Part shown: one piece after another, positions 33,429 to 45,617 of the stretch
How positions within the stretch are numbered: position 1 is the first letter of the stretch
Layout of the letters: each line of letters opens with the position of its first letter
Assembly: GCF_022539665.2 (NCBI RefSeq)
Contig: NC_081332.1
Span: 4,125,884-4,189,883 of the forward strand
Direction: 5' to 3'
DNA length: 64,000 nucleotides
Source: Daphnia carinata
Taxonomy: Eukaryota; Arthropoda; Branchiopoda; Diplostraca; Daphniidae
The notes under the pieces: generated by a model
The model's input: only the letters and a program-made list of their open reading frames with translations
Database searches by the model: none
What the model was told of the DNA's origin: nothing
Position numbers and translations under genes: made by a program

Positions 33429-34621
33429 TATAACTTCTCATCTCAAGTTGATTTAACACAATGTATGCTCTATGCTGTATCCCTCAAGTCTACTTTCCAT
33501 TATGTTGACTTTATGAAATTAATGCTAAATAGACACGTGAAACAGAATACTAATTGTCATTATTGTTGAACTGTAATTTCGGCAATGGTGGTAGTGATTT
33601 TTTCCGTGCTGTTTTTCTTTAGTCTAATGACTAACCTTCTAGCCGCACTACTGTACGTCCTACTGGTGTTAGACACAACAAAAACTAAATAAGCCCGACC
33701 TTTCTTATTTTTTGCACGAATATTCGGTGTAATTTAATAACAAACGGCTAACTTGACAAGAAAACGAGTGTATTTTTCTGAATCAGTGTTAAATTTTGAA
33801 TATACTGTATGATTTTAATGGAATTCTAGATGTCATTTTTGGCCGATTTTACAAAAGTGGTAAGGCCTTTTACTTTTGTTGGTAATAGCCTTTGCACTTT
33901 TTATTTTTGGTTAAATTTTAGACTTCGCTTAAAATACATGACTTCGATTAAGAATTGAATGCTTATCACGGAAATCAAACTTATTTTTTAATAGGCCTTA
34001 TGGTTTTTTAAGTAAATATACGCTCGCCAGTACGCTACAGCGTTAGTAATTTTTAGTCGTAATTTTTTTTTTTTTTTTGGGGGGGGGGGGGGGGGGAACG
34101 GATAGATATTTTTTTGGGTGTGTGTAAAACGGATTGCCATAGTTACGAAGGTTCAAAAAATAATAAATGAATAGCAGCGCGCCTGCTGGTCACTTACTGC
34201 ACTGTACAAGTAAGGTTTCTGGAGTCCTGTCACGTCTGCTGTAGTGTTGTAGTTAAAACAGACAACTCGAAATTTTTAATCGTTCTCCAATCTAAAAAAA
34301 TACGCACGTTGTACATTTAAGCATAAGGTTAAGGAACTTATATCAAAATTCAACTTTTTAATGTACAAGATTATTATATTACACAAAAACCGTGTAAATG
34401 AAACAAGCGTGAAAGTGTTAAGTTTGGTAAAGACGAGTACACTGACCATTGTTGTGGATGATTTATTTCGATTGGTGTTACGTATTTAAAAGATGATTTG
34501 ATAGAATTAATATTTTTTCACGTGGCATTCTGGGTTTAAAAAATAGCAGAACGCATTGTTTAGAAACACAGTGTTACTGGAATGATGGAATTTTGTTTTT
34601 TCTCTTTAGCCATATTGAAAA
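33429..34621. other. Intergenic region with a poly(T)-poly(G) tract
   Basis: AT-rich. It contains a run of about 17 T followed directly by about 17 G (around 34064-34097). Next comes a sequence whose reverse complement (TATGGCAATCCGTTTTAC then A-rich) matches the left edge of the Q repeat at 42309. This is probably a fragment of that repeat family. Nothing else was recognised. Confidence 0.5.
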
Positions 34622-35284
34622 ATGGATGATCAGGATGCACCAGAGTTCATGGATGATGATTCACAGGAAGCAAATTCTCCGGTAGCGGAAAATGATCAAA
34701 CAGTGTATGAAGATTTGGCTACTGGTCCAAATTTGGAATCGGTGGAAGTTAGTAATACAAGGACATTAGGACAACCACTATCAGATTTCCTTATGACTTT
34801 AGAAGATTATACACCTACAGTGAGTAAAATGATAACTATAAGTTGTGAAGGTTTGCCATCAAACAAAACATCTCATTATTTGTATAATAGTTTTTTTTAT
34901 TTTGATTAATATATAATTTTTATATACTTATTCGTCATTTTCCAGATACCTGATGCCGTTACATGTTCTTACCTGGCCTCATCTGGCTTTGAAGCTTCCG
35001 ACCCCAGAATGTAAGTTTTCTTTTATTCTTTCCTCCCATTATTCTGCTGCCATAAGACTGTTCTTTTCTGTTGCAGTGTTCGTCTGGTGTCAATTGCTGC
35101 TCAGAAGTTCATCTCTGACATAGTAAATGATGCTCTTCAACACTGCAAGATGAGAGGTGCGAACACTGTCCAATCCTCTAAGAACAAGGCAAAAGATAAA
35201 AGATATGTCCTAACAATGGAAGATCTTGCCCCTGCCCTTGCAGAATATGGAATTCAAATTCGCAAACCTCCCTATTATTCATAA
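34622..35284 (+). CDS. TAF10: TFIID/SAGA subunit TAF10
   Basis: Histone-fold subunit shared by TFIID and SAGA, nuclear. Three exons: 34622-34819, 34946-35010 and 35077-35284. The N-terminus is acidic and disordered (MDDQDAPEFMDDD). The conserved core follows: LSDFLMTLEDYTPT|IPDAVTCSYL, then RLVSIAAQKFISDI, DALQHCKMR and LTMEDLAPALAEYGI. The C-terminus is the typical KPPYYS. The length of about 156 residues is within the family range. Both splice joins keep the conserved sequence continuous. TAA ends at 35284. The gene lies 1.2 kb after VPS11 on the same strand. Confidence 0.95.
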
Positions 35285-37029
35285 GGTCTTTAAATTCATC
35301 TTACCATTTAAAGCACCATTTTTTCGTATCTTTTAATAAAACCTAATCTTCGGAATCTAATCGTCAAATAGTAGGCCATTTACTTCAAGTCATATCAAGT
35401 TATTTATCATTGATGAAAACCAAACTCGTTGAGAAAATCTTTTTGGGTATCACCCTTATGCCGCCTTATCTGCGTAGTACGTTGATCCTTCTGTCCAGGT
35501 CAAAATTATATCGCAAATTGAAACTGGTACGCATTCATTCGCAGCAATTCGATCCTCGGCTTAATGTTTCAACCCATCCTGATGGTATCACGCCATTCGT
35601 GCCGGATTAACATGGTCTACTACTCTGAAATCAAAGGACACTTCGAAGCCAATCGTCAACCTTGATGAAGATTCGTAGTTTTCTTTAAATTTTACATGAC
35701 CTAAATCGCCTCAAATTATCGAAAAGCGAATGGCCTTTATCGATGCTTATTCAAGGAATTATAGAACATAGTTTTGTGTAGCAGTCAAAGTGGCCTTGCA
35801 TTTACGGGCGTCTTGAGGACCTTGAAATACTATAACGTTCATGAAACCGGAACTTCAGAACGGTGAAGTTCATGAAGGCCTATAAAGCGGAATTTTGTAA
35901 AAACAAAAAACTGTGTGTGTTTAGAATTGTTTGGTAATAACAACGAATGTTTCAATGTACAAACACCGCACATACGATATCTAACGTGCTTTTTTGGTAA
36001 ATTTCCGCATAGATAACGTAACACCCTGTGGCCACTGGAACCGAAACTTTCCACATCACTCCTCCTCTCACTATTCATCAGGACCCCGCCCCATCCTGAA
36101 ACTTGTTTACTAGAAAACTCAGGCATGACACAAAACACAAAAAAACACACGCAGGAAGACGTGCTCAGCTTAACATATAAACAACCCATCACCCAAAGTC
36201 TTGGCTCCAGTCCTGTTTGATCAGTCAAACAACATTTTACTCCTATCCTTACTTCGTTTCGAAAATCTACTAGCCAGGGGAATAACAGGTGAGGTCTTGA
36301 GTTGCCATTACTTTTCAAAAGCGGCCTACGTGATATTTCCACCATCTAAAAACATGTCATAGCTTGGCGTTTGGCCAATACTTATTTATATGTATAGTTG
36401 TACGTGATCAACTCGCCAGAGCATAAAAAGGGTATCGATGACGAACCGAATGAATCTCCTTAAAATTTGTTTGTGTTTTCCTTGGACATTTATGGTACAA
36501 CTAATATCTCTCGACGCATATGTCAGAGAAGTTTTTTATTCTAAAACTTTTGCTTTTTACCAATTCTTTCTTCCTCCCAATATTCATCGCCGTTCTTTCA
36601 ATGTATTGGTTTATTCGCCCACTTTGTTGACATCGATTCAGCCACGAGTGGCCGCAAGGCTGCGCGCTACGCTGCGCGCGTGTTTGGTACACTGCGCCCC
36701 CCTATCTACGTATGTGCTTCCCCTTCACTCGACCTCAAGTCTGTAGCCAGGAAAGTCGCGAGTGCCGCTCGAGCGTCTCTGATAAAAACACCCACACGAG
36801 AGTGACTTTCTTATAGTTATCTTTTGATTTTCTAACCAACACTTTTTAAATTACTGAATGCTCCAAGTATGTCCTTGGTTTTGCAAAAGTTATCAGGTGT
36901 GATTGGATTGGATCACTGACGATAAAGATTTTTCGATTGTTAATTCAAAAATTTTTTTGGCTATTATTTTTTAGTTACTACAGCATTTTGTGAAGACAGT
37001 GTTTCGTATTGCTTCAACTTTAACCCTGC
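35285..37029. other. Intergenic region upstream of the phosphatase-only PFKFB paralogue
   Basis: Contains open frames at 35410-35610 (plus) and 35839-36345 (minus) with no homology, splice context or codon-like composition I can support. A GC-rich patch at 36640-36700 (alternating GCGCGC) sits about 350 bp before the next start codon and may be promoter-proximal. Leader exons of the next gene may lie here. Confidence 0.35.
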
Positions 37030-38763
37030 ATGATGCTTGTCATTTTAACGGAAAGACTTGCACAAATCCTCGAGTGGCTCAAAAGCGTCGCTGGATATAG
37101 TAAGTCGTAGTAACGTTTGTTTGTTTTGTTCGCTTTTTTTATGTTTTTGAATCCATCATTTTTGTGTTTGTTTTTTTAATCATTTGAAATTTTTGACGTG
37201 TGGCCTCAAAATTTTAACGTTGGAAAGTGAAATGAATTACTTTGTTTGAAACATTGAAGCCATATGTGCGTTTCAGAGAATACCTTTATCCACCCCTTGC
37301 TCGAAATGCAACTGAAAAAAGGGAGAAAAAGCACGTTTGGAAACCTGTTTCTGGCAAGAACATTTCGCCGCCGAGGGAAACAACCTTTTGGGATTTGAAA
37401 CTAATCTTTCACCATTTCGTTTATATCTTTTTTTCGTAGGTGTGGTCGAATCGAATTCGAAGGCTCTAAACGTTTCTCGTACCCAACGGGGTAAGGATCG
37501 ACCCCCTCTAGATTGTTTTCCACGGATGAATCATTCCCTTAGGCTGGCTGTTGGTCAGTCATCGTCTCTATCGGAACTTTCCACACAAGCAGATGACTGT
37601 ATTTTGGTGGATGGAAAAAACGTTTCTGTGAGTTTTTTCGCGATTTGAATTTTCGATTTTTTATTAACGATCTACTCATTTTTTTTTCACCTGCAGTTCT
37701 TAAAGCTTTCTGACTTGTCCGGAGACTCCAAAAAGGATTTGTGCAGAAGATTGGTGGCTTCCAATGGCCAGGATGTGTTCCTCATGGGTATCTCATACAG
37801 CGAAGCACAATCTCTTACGAATTGCCGAGATTTCCCAAAGACCAGCAGCCAAACCTTGCCTCGTTGTCGGAGTTACCGATTGCGCAAAACCCAACTAATG
37901 GCTGATCCATTTGATACACTTTCTTCAGTCGTTAATCAAGTAAACAACAAAAATCGCACACTCTACTTTAGCCGGGTAATTATTAAATTTATGTTTTTGA
38001 CGAAAAGAAAAGAAATGAGAAGAGTTAATGTGCAATAATTTTTTTCAGCATGGTGAGAGTGAATATAACGTTCTGGGCAAAGTTGGAGGTGATGCAGATC
38101 TTTCCTCACGCGGCCGCCAATACGCCGATTGCTTGGCCGAATACGTCAATAGCACCTTGGGGTCTATTCCGGGATTCAAATTGTGGACCTCTTGTCTGAA
38201 ACGCACAATTCAAACGGCCAAAAACATCAAGGCACCTCAAGAGCACATGGAGGCGCTGAACGAGTTAGACACTGGCGTTTGTGATGGACTCACTTATGAG
38301 GAAATCGCCGAGCGCTATCCAATCGAATTTGCTGCTCGTGACGACGACAAATTTCACTACCGTTATCCAGAAGGCGAGTCCTATTTTGACCTGCTACTTC
38401 GCGTCCAACCAGTTCTGAACCGTCTGAAGGTCGAGGACAATGTTATGGTGATCGCACACCAGGCGGTTCTGCGTTGCCTGCTGGCAGCGTTGCTCAACAA
38501 GGATGAAAAAGAATTGCCGTATATCCATACACCCCTCCACACGGTAATGCGGCTGTCATTTAAACCGGACGATGGAGGTCGCCATTTGGATCTTATACCG
38601 CTAAGCATCGAGTGCGTTGAAACACACAGGGCCAAACCTGAGGTACATCCACAATCTAGTTCTTACAATTTAGAAATATTTATAAAGTTTTATTCATTTG
38701 TAGAATTGTAGTCTCACGCGTACTGCCGAGGAGGCGCTTATAACCGTTCCTGCACATTTCTGA
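37030..38763 (+). CDS. Fructose-2,6-bisphosphatase-like protein, PFKFB paralogue without a kinase domain
   Basis: Five exons: 37030-37099, 37440-37627, 37697-37975, 38049-38642 and 38704-38763, giving 396 residues. The C-terminal 215 residues match the phosphatase half of PFKFB. They retain RHGESEYN (His about 180), the glutamate in ALNELDTG, the acid-rich YEEIAERYP, YRYPEGESY, the second histidine in AHQAVLRC, and the family end ETHRAKPE. All catalytic residues of the histidine-phosphatase mechanism are present. The first 178 residues carry no Walker A and none of the kinase motifs; they are Ser/Leu/Asp-rich and of unknown nature. It would be expected to remove fructose-2,6-bisphosphate or a related sugar phosphate in the cytosol (inference). 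The last exon replaces the usual PFKFB tail with 19 unrelated residues. Confidence 0.85.
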
Positions 38764-40187
38764 AAATATGCCTGCATCCAATAAAATCCTATGGCATAAA
38801 ACCCACGCGAAAGATTGATAAACAATGGGGTTCAACATGTACGGTCGGTTTTTCTCAATCTTGGTTCTTTCCATATTGTAACCTTTTTTATATATCTGTG
38901 ATTATACTCGCATAATGTACCGAATGCTTGAAGAATTTAAAACTATATTTGAGGGGATCTTGATTTTTTTTAATTAGAAAAAACTGGAATACAACGCTGG
39001 TATTTGGCTCCCAAATGAGCCTTCGACTAGCCAAATATTTCACCAAAATCGGTACGTTTAATTACCACCGCTGTGTTAGACTATTTTTAACACCGGACCA
39101 AAAAGAAGACAAAACAGAAACTCTAAAATGATTTTTCCCCGAGAAATCCCTGTTTTATTTTCGAACGCTGCGACCGATTTGTCTTGTTTGAGCCGAACTA
39201 CTACGGCATTCGATTTCATCCCAAAAACTAGTACTTTGTTCTTTAAAAATACTTTCTAGAACCACATAACGTCGCCTTCTTGTGGAATCGATATACTTGA
39301 TAATGAATTAACATACACAACTTGCGGTTTGTTTATTTTAATCATGCGAATAGTGTCTACATAATGACTTGCAAGCGCTTACCGCAAGCTGTTGGCAGTT
39401 TTGATACTCATATGGCCTGGGGTAGTAAAATTACAAAGTTATTCTTGTAAAATGGGTCATAATAGTTGATTTGACGAAGAACTGGAACTATTCCAAGTCG
39501 CACGGTGACGGAAGCCAGTGTAAATAGAGCATCTAAGAATGCTAGAAAAGAAAATATCTGAGGAACCGTAAAAAACCATTGCTTAACAAAATGTGGTTCT
39601 TGGATGCTTAAAGCGCCGGCCTGGATCCGAATTTGCATTTTTTCCGTTGGACGTCCGTTTGGGCGAAAGGAAGACCTTTTTCACTTAAATACCAATACTT
39701 CCATCATCTAGTAAAAGATGTCCAAATTTCCAGATTTTCAATTTTCCATTCCATTTTTATTTCCAGCATCCAAGATCCAGTCATCTGGCAGGGTAGTACA
39801 TTTTATGGTCTGTGCTCCGTGTTAAAACCCCTAAAAAAAGCCACACCCCCTTGCATTTCAGCAAGCCAAATTTTTAAGGAGTTACTCGGGCTTACTCCGA
39901 CCGAATGATCCACACCATGCGGAGATTTCATGTATTAAAACACAAAGTGCCAGTTCGACATCAACTAGGATGTCGGTGAATGATGTTTAATGTTATGGCA
40001 ACGTTGCAAAAGTACATTTAGTAGCAGACTACAATTTAATATATTTTAGATGATTTAAAGAGCTGGAGTACATGTGGTCTTCGAAATTTTTTTCTGACTC
40101 TTGTGCGTTAGTTCCAAAATCATTAAATTTAACTTGTTGATGAAGCTTTTAATGTTTCAAAACCGTGTAAGCTCTTTATGATTTCAA
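38764..40187. other. Intergenic region between the phosphatase paralogue and NUFIP1
   Basis: AT-rich. A minus-strand frame at 39408-39638 codes a hydrophobic segment (FFTVPQIFSFLAFLDALF). It could be a relic of a membrane-protein gene, but it has no convincing start or continuation. Polypurine and A-rich stretches lie near 38960. No repeat family from the right half of the window was recognised. Confidence 0.3.
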
Positions 40188-41680
40188 ATGGCATTACCTA
40201 ATCCTTTTGCTTGTGGCACACTTCATAAACCAAGTTTTACCCCTGTTTCATCACACAAAAATACAAATTTAAATCCTGGCCCAGGATTACCACACGCACC
40301 TCAACCTCAGTATAGTGGCGATAGTATGGCAAGAATGCTTCAAAGTGATGCGAAACAAAAGACGTTTGAGCTCCAAAAAAACAACTTTCAAAGCTCACAG
40401 TTTCAATCTTTCTCATGTGATCGTTGTGATCGTTCATTTAGATCTCATGAACTCTTAAACATTCATATATCTGAACACATTCACTGTGGAATAAATGGAT
40501 GCCCATTTGTAGCACATCCTAAAATCGTGGAGAAGCACATACAAATGCAGCATGAGACGGGCCTTGCTGAACAAATAATGCGGCTAAACACCCCAGAGGA
40601 AATTCAAAAATGGAGAGAAGAAAGACGGAAGTATTTTAAACAATGGCCATTCCATTTAAATATTATTGCAATTAATTCTTTCTTGTAGCCGATTTCCCTC
40701 TACTGCCAATGTTGCACGTCGACAAGCTGAGCAGAAAGAAAGATTAGAAAGAGGAGAACTTCTATATGAACCTAAAAAAAAGTTTGGTATGAAGTGGCAG
40801 TAGAATACTTTTTAGTTTCATTATTAAATCAATTTTGCAGCCAGTAATAGAAAACAGCAAGAGAAAGGAGATAGGGGAGGAGGTTGGGATGCAAGAAGAA
40901 ATAAGAACAGGAAGAATAATGGTAAAACAGAAAAAAAAAGTAATAACATACCACATCAACAATTCAAACCTGAATTTTCACAAAATGTTTCAATACCACA
41001 TGAAACGAAGCCCTTTAACAGTATGGAAACACCAGAATCAAGTAGAGGTTTTATCTAAATTTGCCTGAACATGGTTTATAACACAATTTACCTTTATGAT
41101 GGGCTTATTTACAATTTGTGTTTTTAGTAAATATTAAACAGGACTTGAACGATGGTGAAATAATATCGGACAATAAGGAAAAAATTTACTCAGGGGTACA
41201 ACCTGTTAGTAGTGCGTTGGCCAATTTGATAAGCTATGCCTCTGATTCTGAAGACAACATGGCAGGTGAAGGAAGTGAAAACGCAGCTAAGGTCTTATTC
41301 ATATGTGCTTATCTTCTTTGTCGCCCATGTTCCAGATACAAAGAAAGCGAAATTAATTCAAAAAGAAGCAGAAAACCCTGCCATGAACTGCCCGAAGGAA
41401 AGTCACCCAAAACCCACTAAGCGTAGGAAGAAGGGGAAAACCCAAAAAAGTGCTGTAACTGTACCAGCTCTTAAAGAGCTTGTTCGCCCAAAGAGACTGA
41501 CACTCCTGCAAAAGGTTTTATTTAAAAAATTTATTTGCCTGTAACCTTAGATTAAACCAAGATTAAATTTTTTTACAGCTGTTGCAAGGTGAAATTTTGC
41601 ATGAACGTAATATTATTCTCCAGTGTGTGCATTTTATTGTTCAGCAGAATTTCTTCGGTATGAATCAAGGAACAGTTTGA
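40188..41680 (+). CDS. NUFIP1: NUFIP1-like C2H2 zinc-finger RNA-binding protein
   Basis: NUFIP1 acts in the assembly of box C/D snoRNPs and other RNPs with the R2TP/HSP90 machinery, in the nucleus. The start at 40188 begins MALPNPFACG. A single C2H2 finger has CDRCDRSF and a following H..H, then CGINGCPFVAHPKIVEKH. The characteristic NUFIP core follows: TPEEIQKWREERR|NRFPSTANV. It continues ARRQAEQKERLERGELLYEP, then low-complexity Arg/Gly/Asn-rich and Lys-rich segments. The C-terminal motif LLQGEILHERNIILQCVHFI matches the conserved NUFIP1 C-terminus. Exons 1-2 are 40188-40630 and 40689-40786; later ones start near 40841, 41130, 41341 and 41580. TGA ends at 41680. Confidence 0.88.
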
Positions 41681-42304
41681 GTGGTAACAGCAGAAGCAGA
41701 TGCAGTAACTAAAACAATGAGGGAAATATCCATGGAAAAGTATTGAATTTTTTACATACTTGATTTAAGTACCTCAATCTTGTATATGATCTGTGTGGTT
41801 AATTTGTTGGCACTCTCCATATGGATAAGTGTTGATTAAATATGTAATCAAAAGTTAATCCCATCTTGTTTCCTTTTCAAAAAGCTTGGGCATGACAACA
41901 GTTTGTGATGAAAGATATTTTAAAAAATTGTGACCATGACTTCTCTTAGAAGACCGGATTTATCGTACAAATAGTATGATACAGGTAGGTGGCCCTAATA
42001 CTTTTTCGTCTTCAAGTAAAATTTTTTATTTGGTTAAAGATAAATGGTCTCGATAAACAACTAAATGAATGTCTCTAGAAATGCAGTAAAAAACTATAAG
42101 TACCCTGATATGAAAAGGCAAAATTCCTTTAGGATTTCCAGTAGTAACTTTATAGCAGTGTCTGCCACAAAAAAAAACAAAACAAAGATAATTAGTCTTG
42201 AACTGCTTAATACTGAATGATTTGGAGGGTGGACATAGCCTCCCCAGATAGGCTAAAAATTTTTACCTTTTTGTCCACTACCATGTAAGATCTTTCTTTA
42301 ACCA
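41681..42304. other. 3' flank of NUFIP1
   Basis: AT-rich sequence between the NUFIP1 stop and the left edge of Q copy A. No gene or repeat was recognised. Confidence 0.4.
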
Positions 42305-43924
42305 CTGTTATATGGCAATCCGTTTTACCCAAAAAAAAAAAAAAAAAACATTTCGGAAAAAAAAATCACACTTTTTTCTTTTTTCCGACCTGTAGCCATC
42401 TACCGCTGAGATTCGTTATTATAGGCATGTAGGTAATTTGAGTCCATTGGATCCCATTGGCAGTTAGGTGAGTAGCGTGGCTGGAGAAAAACGCGTGGCT
42501 GGAGAAAAATATTTAAAAATGAATAAGAAAATTAAAGATAAGGATGGTAAGTACAAAGATTATTATATTAGTTTTCAATTATTAATTATTGTTTTTTAGC
42601 TCTAATTATGAACCTGCAGGCTCAATTATAGCAACAGCAGAAAATATTAGGTGACAACAAAACTATGGATGGTAATATGTAATGATTGTATTTGTGTTCT
42701 TTTATTCATTTTTGTTTTTTAGCTCAAACTTTCAGTCTACAAGCTCAGTTACTAGTTTACTCAGTTACAGGAAAAAAAACAAGTTACAACGGGACACTTT
42801 CCAAACAGTGAAGGAGGTTTTTCCAAACTCATCCCTAACTGAACGTGAGGATGAGTTGGCATTAGGCGTACACAGTCAGGTACCTAAACTTTTCAAATAA
42901 GAATGCAAAATAAGCATAGAATTTTAACAAGCAATGATTTATTGTTAAGTTATTCAGTCCACCATCAGACAGTGTGTTAAATTTAAATTCTGTTAGTGCT
43001 GCACTAAAAGAATTGTTCGTAATCAGTCCATGCAACGATGGAACTGAACAATTGTGGGACCGTATTTGGGCCAAAAATGGGTGTGGTACGGAAACCCAGA
43101 AATGGCACGAGTTCAACCTAAAACATGGATTAGGTACTTCCCGGTTCTTTGTCTATCGAAAAAGTATTTTCAATGCTATTATTTTGCATTCACAGAATTT
43201 TAGCGGGGGATCAAGTCAAGTCTGGAAGTGTTACAGGATGGAAGAGTCAGCCTGTAGTTGAAAAAACACTGAGAGTACATTGCCGTTAAGGTGTGAGGTG
43301 AAGTAATAGTGATGCAAATTGTCTAATGAGAAGTACCATCTTGTGTTAATGAATATGATACAACAGCAATCCTTTATAGTTCTGTCACAGCTAGAAGCCT
43401 GAAATAATTCTGCTTCTCTGGCTAAAGAACAACTTGTCCTTTATGTTCACAGTGTTGGTGAAACTGGGTACTTAAATGGCCCTAAAGATGTTTTAATTTT
43501 GCTGCCGTTGCAGAGATGAACATCATACATGGACTCTTTAGGTATGAAAGGAATTTTCTTCAAATAATTTTGAATTTATGACAAAGAATTTCTCTTCCTT
43601 TTTGCCAACCAGGTCTTATCTACAAAAAAAAATTTTATCCAATAGGAAAGGATTTTCATATACTGGGAACACAACTATCAACAATGCAACATTCTACGGG
43701 TGCTAGTTTATCATTCAAGAGCCTTATACAATGATGTTAATCTGCAATTTGTATGTCCTTTCCCAAGCTTCCACCAGAAGTTGAATCTATGAGTCATGTA
43801 AGTTCCATGATCAACAATTGATGTGTTTAACGGTGTTGTTTTTCTTTTCTCAATATAGGTTAATAGTAACATTGGATCTGAAAAGATTCTTGGTTGGGGC
43901 AAGACACTGAATAAATTGTATTGA
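42305..43924 (+). repeat. Q repeat, copy A (degraded gene-like unit)
   Basis: A 1.6-kb repeat nearly colinear with 60620-62213, partly present inverted at 49470-50200. It starts with TATGGCAATCCGTTTTAC followed by A runs, then a purine-rich and pyrimidine-rich hairpin-like tract ending in GTAGCCATCTACCGCT. Inside are exon-like blocks with GT/AG borders. The translated pieces include a short heptad-like coil (SLQAQL), SFQTVKEVFPNSSLTE and SVSAALKEL.VISPC. Frames are broken by stops and frameshifts, so this is a relic. It could be a captured host gene or the coding part of an unknown transposon; no transposase triad was recognised. It is followed directly by P copy 1. Confidence 0.7.
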
Positions 43925-44560
43925 TTGGATGGATGACATGACATTTCTATACTTAATTCGGATTCCCCAGACGGTATTTGATATTAAAAAAATTGAAGTG
44001 CATATCTGGGCTCCCTTCTTTTCTGAAGCCCCGTTTCCCCTTGACTCATAATAAGCCCGTAGGGGGTCATGCCCCTACTGTACGGTATATATAAAAACAA
44101 CATATACCGAGGTTTGGAGGGCTCTGGCCGGAAAGGGGACGTGGGGTGCCGCTTCGTCCGATGATGTGTTCACGGAGGGTGACGTGGCTGCCCACAAATC
44201 CGAACTAAAGGTTAATCGCTCCTGTAAAAATGTTCCAAATCTTCAGCTCTTCTTCCGGCTTCTCTTAGCCAATCACCGGGTAATCTCCCCGGTGGGTCAA
44301 CAAGGCAGTGTCTCCCCCTGCCTGGGTTGACAGCAACTTTTGAAAGGGCTATTGTGCCTTTTTAAAGTTGCAAAAATAATTGTAATGTGCAGAGAATTGT
44401 CAATAAAAATTTTTTTATAAAATATTATTTGCAAAATTTGTTTCTTTCATTGTCTATGTTCACACATTACATTTGTCAACTTTTTTTTTTATTTAGCTTG
44501 ATCAATTCACCTTTATTGTTTTTGCCACCTTTGATGTTGAACATTGTTTCCATTGGTTTA
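43925..44560 (+). repeat. P repeat, copy 1 (hairpin-rich)
   Basis: Begins GGATGGATGACATGACATTTC and is repeated at 60093-60620, 62214-62862 and inverted at 63374-64000. It contains stable hairpins: GTAGGGG/CCCCTAC with a 6-nt loop (about 44072), GGTATAT/ATATACC, CACCGGG/CCCGGTG with a 7-nt loop, and a two-step stem GTCAAC..GGCAG/CTGCC..GTTGAC (about 44298-44333). No long open frame is kept among copies. Identity between copies is high by eye, which suggests recent spread. Confidence 0.75.
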
Positions 44561-44691
44561 TCGTTTATCTGTAAGTATTTAATTATCATCTATTATACTC
44601 TTTGAATTCTTCAGTTTAGATTCGAGGAACATAGTATATTGCCGATTTTGTTTTCTGAAGAAATTTTGTATTTGTATTATATTTTACTCGT

Positions 44692-44755
44692 ATGGGAACC
44701 GATCCCCAGACCTTCAGTGTGCAACGCCGATGCTCTAACATTGAGCCACGAGATA
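44692..44755 (-). repeat. tRNA-like sequence (SINE-type)
   Basis: On the minus strand it has an A-box-like TGGCTCAATGTTAGAGC and a B-box-like GGATCGGTTCCC at tRNA spacing. It is paralogous to 62951-63016. It lies directly downstream of P copy 1. Acceptor pairing is not evident, so it is not called as a tRNA gene. Confidence 0.6.
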
Positions 44756-44852
44756 TGTTTAAATTTTCTTATTATCCCATATACTGTGTTATCGTCTAGG
44801 CCGTTTGTGCAGTCTTGCACAAGTATATGCTTATCTTTCTTCAGTTTTCATA

Positions 44853-44922
44853 AGGTCTATAGCTCTGTGGTAGAGCCTCTAGCTGCGATACCTGTTATCC
44901 TGGGTTCAAACCTCATCAGATG
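44853..44922 (+). repeat. tRNA-like sequence (SINE-type)
   Basis: A box TAGCTCTGTGGTAGAGC and B box GGGTTCAAACCTC at tRNA spacing. It is paralogous to 63117-63182, in the same place relative to the P repeat. No cloverleaf acceptor stem is visible. Confidence 0.6.
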
Positions 44923-45040
44923 TATATAACTGAAGCAGAATAAATGTGGAAAAGAATATAGCAGCATTGCATTTCAATTTTATTCTAAGTGTAAATGTAA
45001 GTCCGTAGGAAATATAATAGGAAATATTCGTTAATTGCTT

Positions 45041-45112
45041 ATAAGTTCATGGTTGGAATCATGGTAACGCATGTGGTTGTCATGCTGGAATACTAGGGTT
45101 CGTTCCCCATGT
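45041..45112 (+). repeat. Degenerate tRNA-like sequence
   Basis: A GGTTGGAATCATGGTAACGC block and a later GGGTTCGTTCCCC block give A- and B-box spacing. It is more degenerate than its neighbours. Confidence 0.45.
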
Positions 45113-45617
45113 CAGTTAATGTGTAATTAAATAATGAATACAAAAGTATATAGAGTAAAAGTTTTTATTGTCCCTCCTTCCACCCACATATCCACCACTT
45201 TACATACATTTTAATACAATATACAAAATACAATACACACACAAATACATACAACTAACTCGTTGGCTGCCACGCCACCATATTCTACAGTTGCTACTGT
45301 CGCTATCGAAGGGATAGCGACCAACGGGGCCGGGTAGGCCGGGCTGAAACTGACGATGAGACCTTTCCGGGAATGCACACCCCAGGTCTACATCGCCGTC
45401 TCGTTCAAGGGAATTCCCTATGGTGCATTGCCTAAAGGGCCGTTCGGCCAATCTTGGGCAGTGGCGCTGCTCCACCCCATGGCAGATAGACCATGGAGCA
45501 GAACAGCGCGGCCCGTCCCTGTCAAGCTACAAAAAAAAGGGGATAAAAGTGTGTGGGTGGCAGCCAACGGGTTAATTTGCAAGACCTAATACAACATAAA
45601 ACAAAACACAACCATAC

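Noticed and set aside
35839-36345. Minus-strand frame of 168 codons
   Set aside because: No recognisable domain, low-quality composition, and no neighbouring exons; treated as chance.
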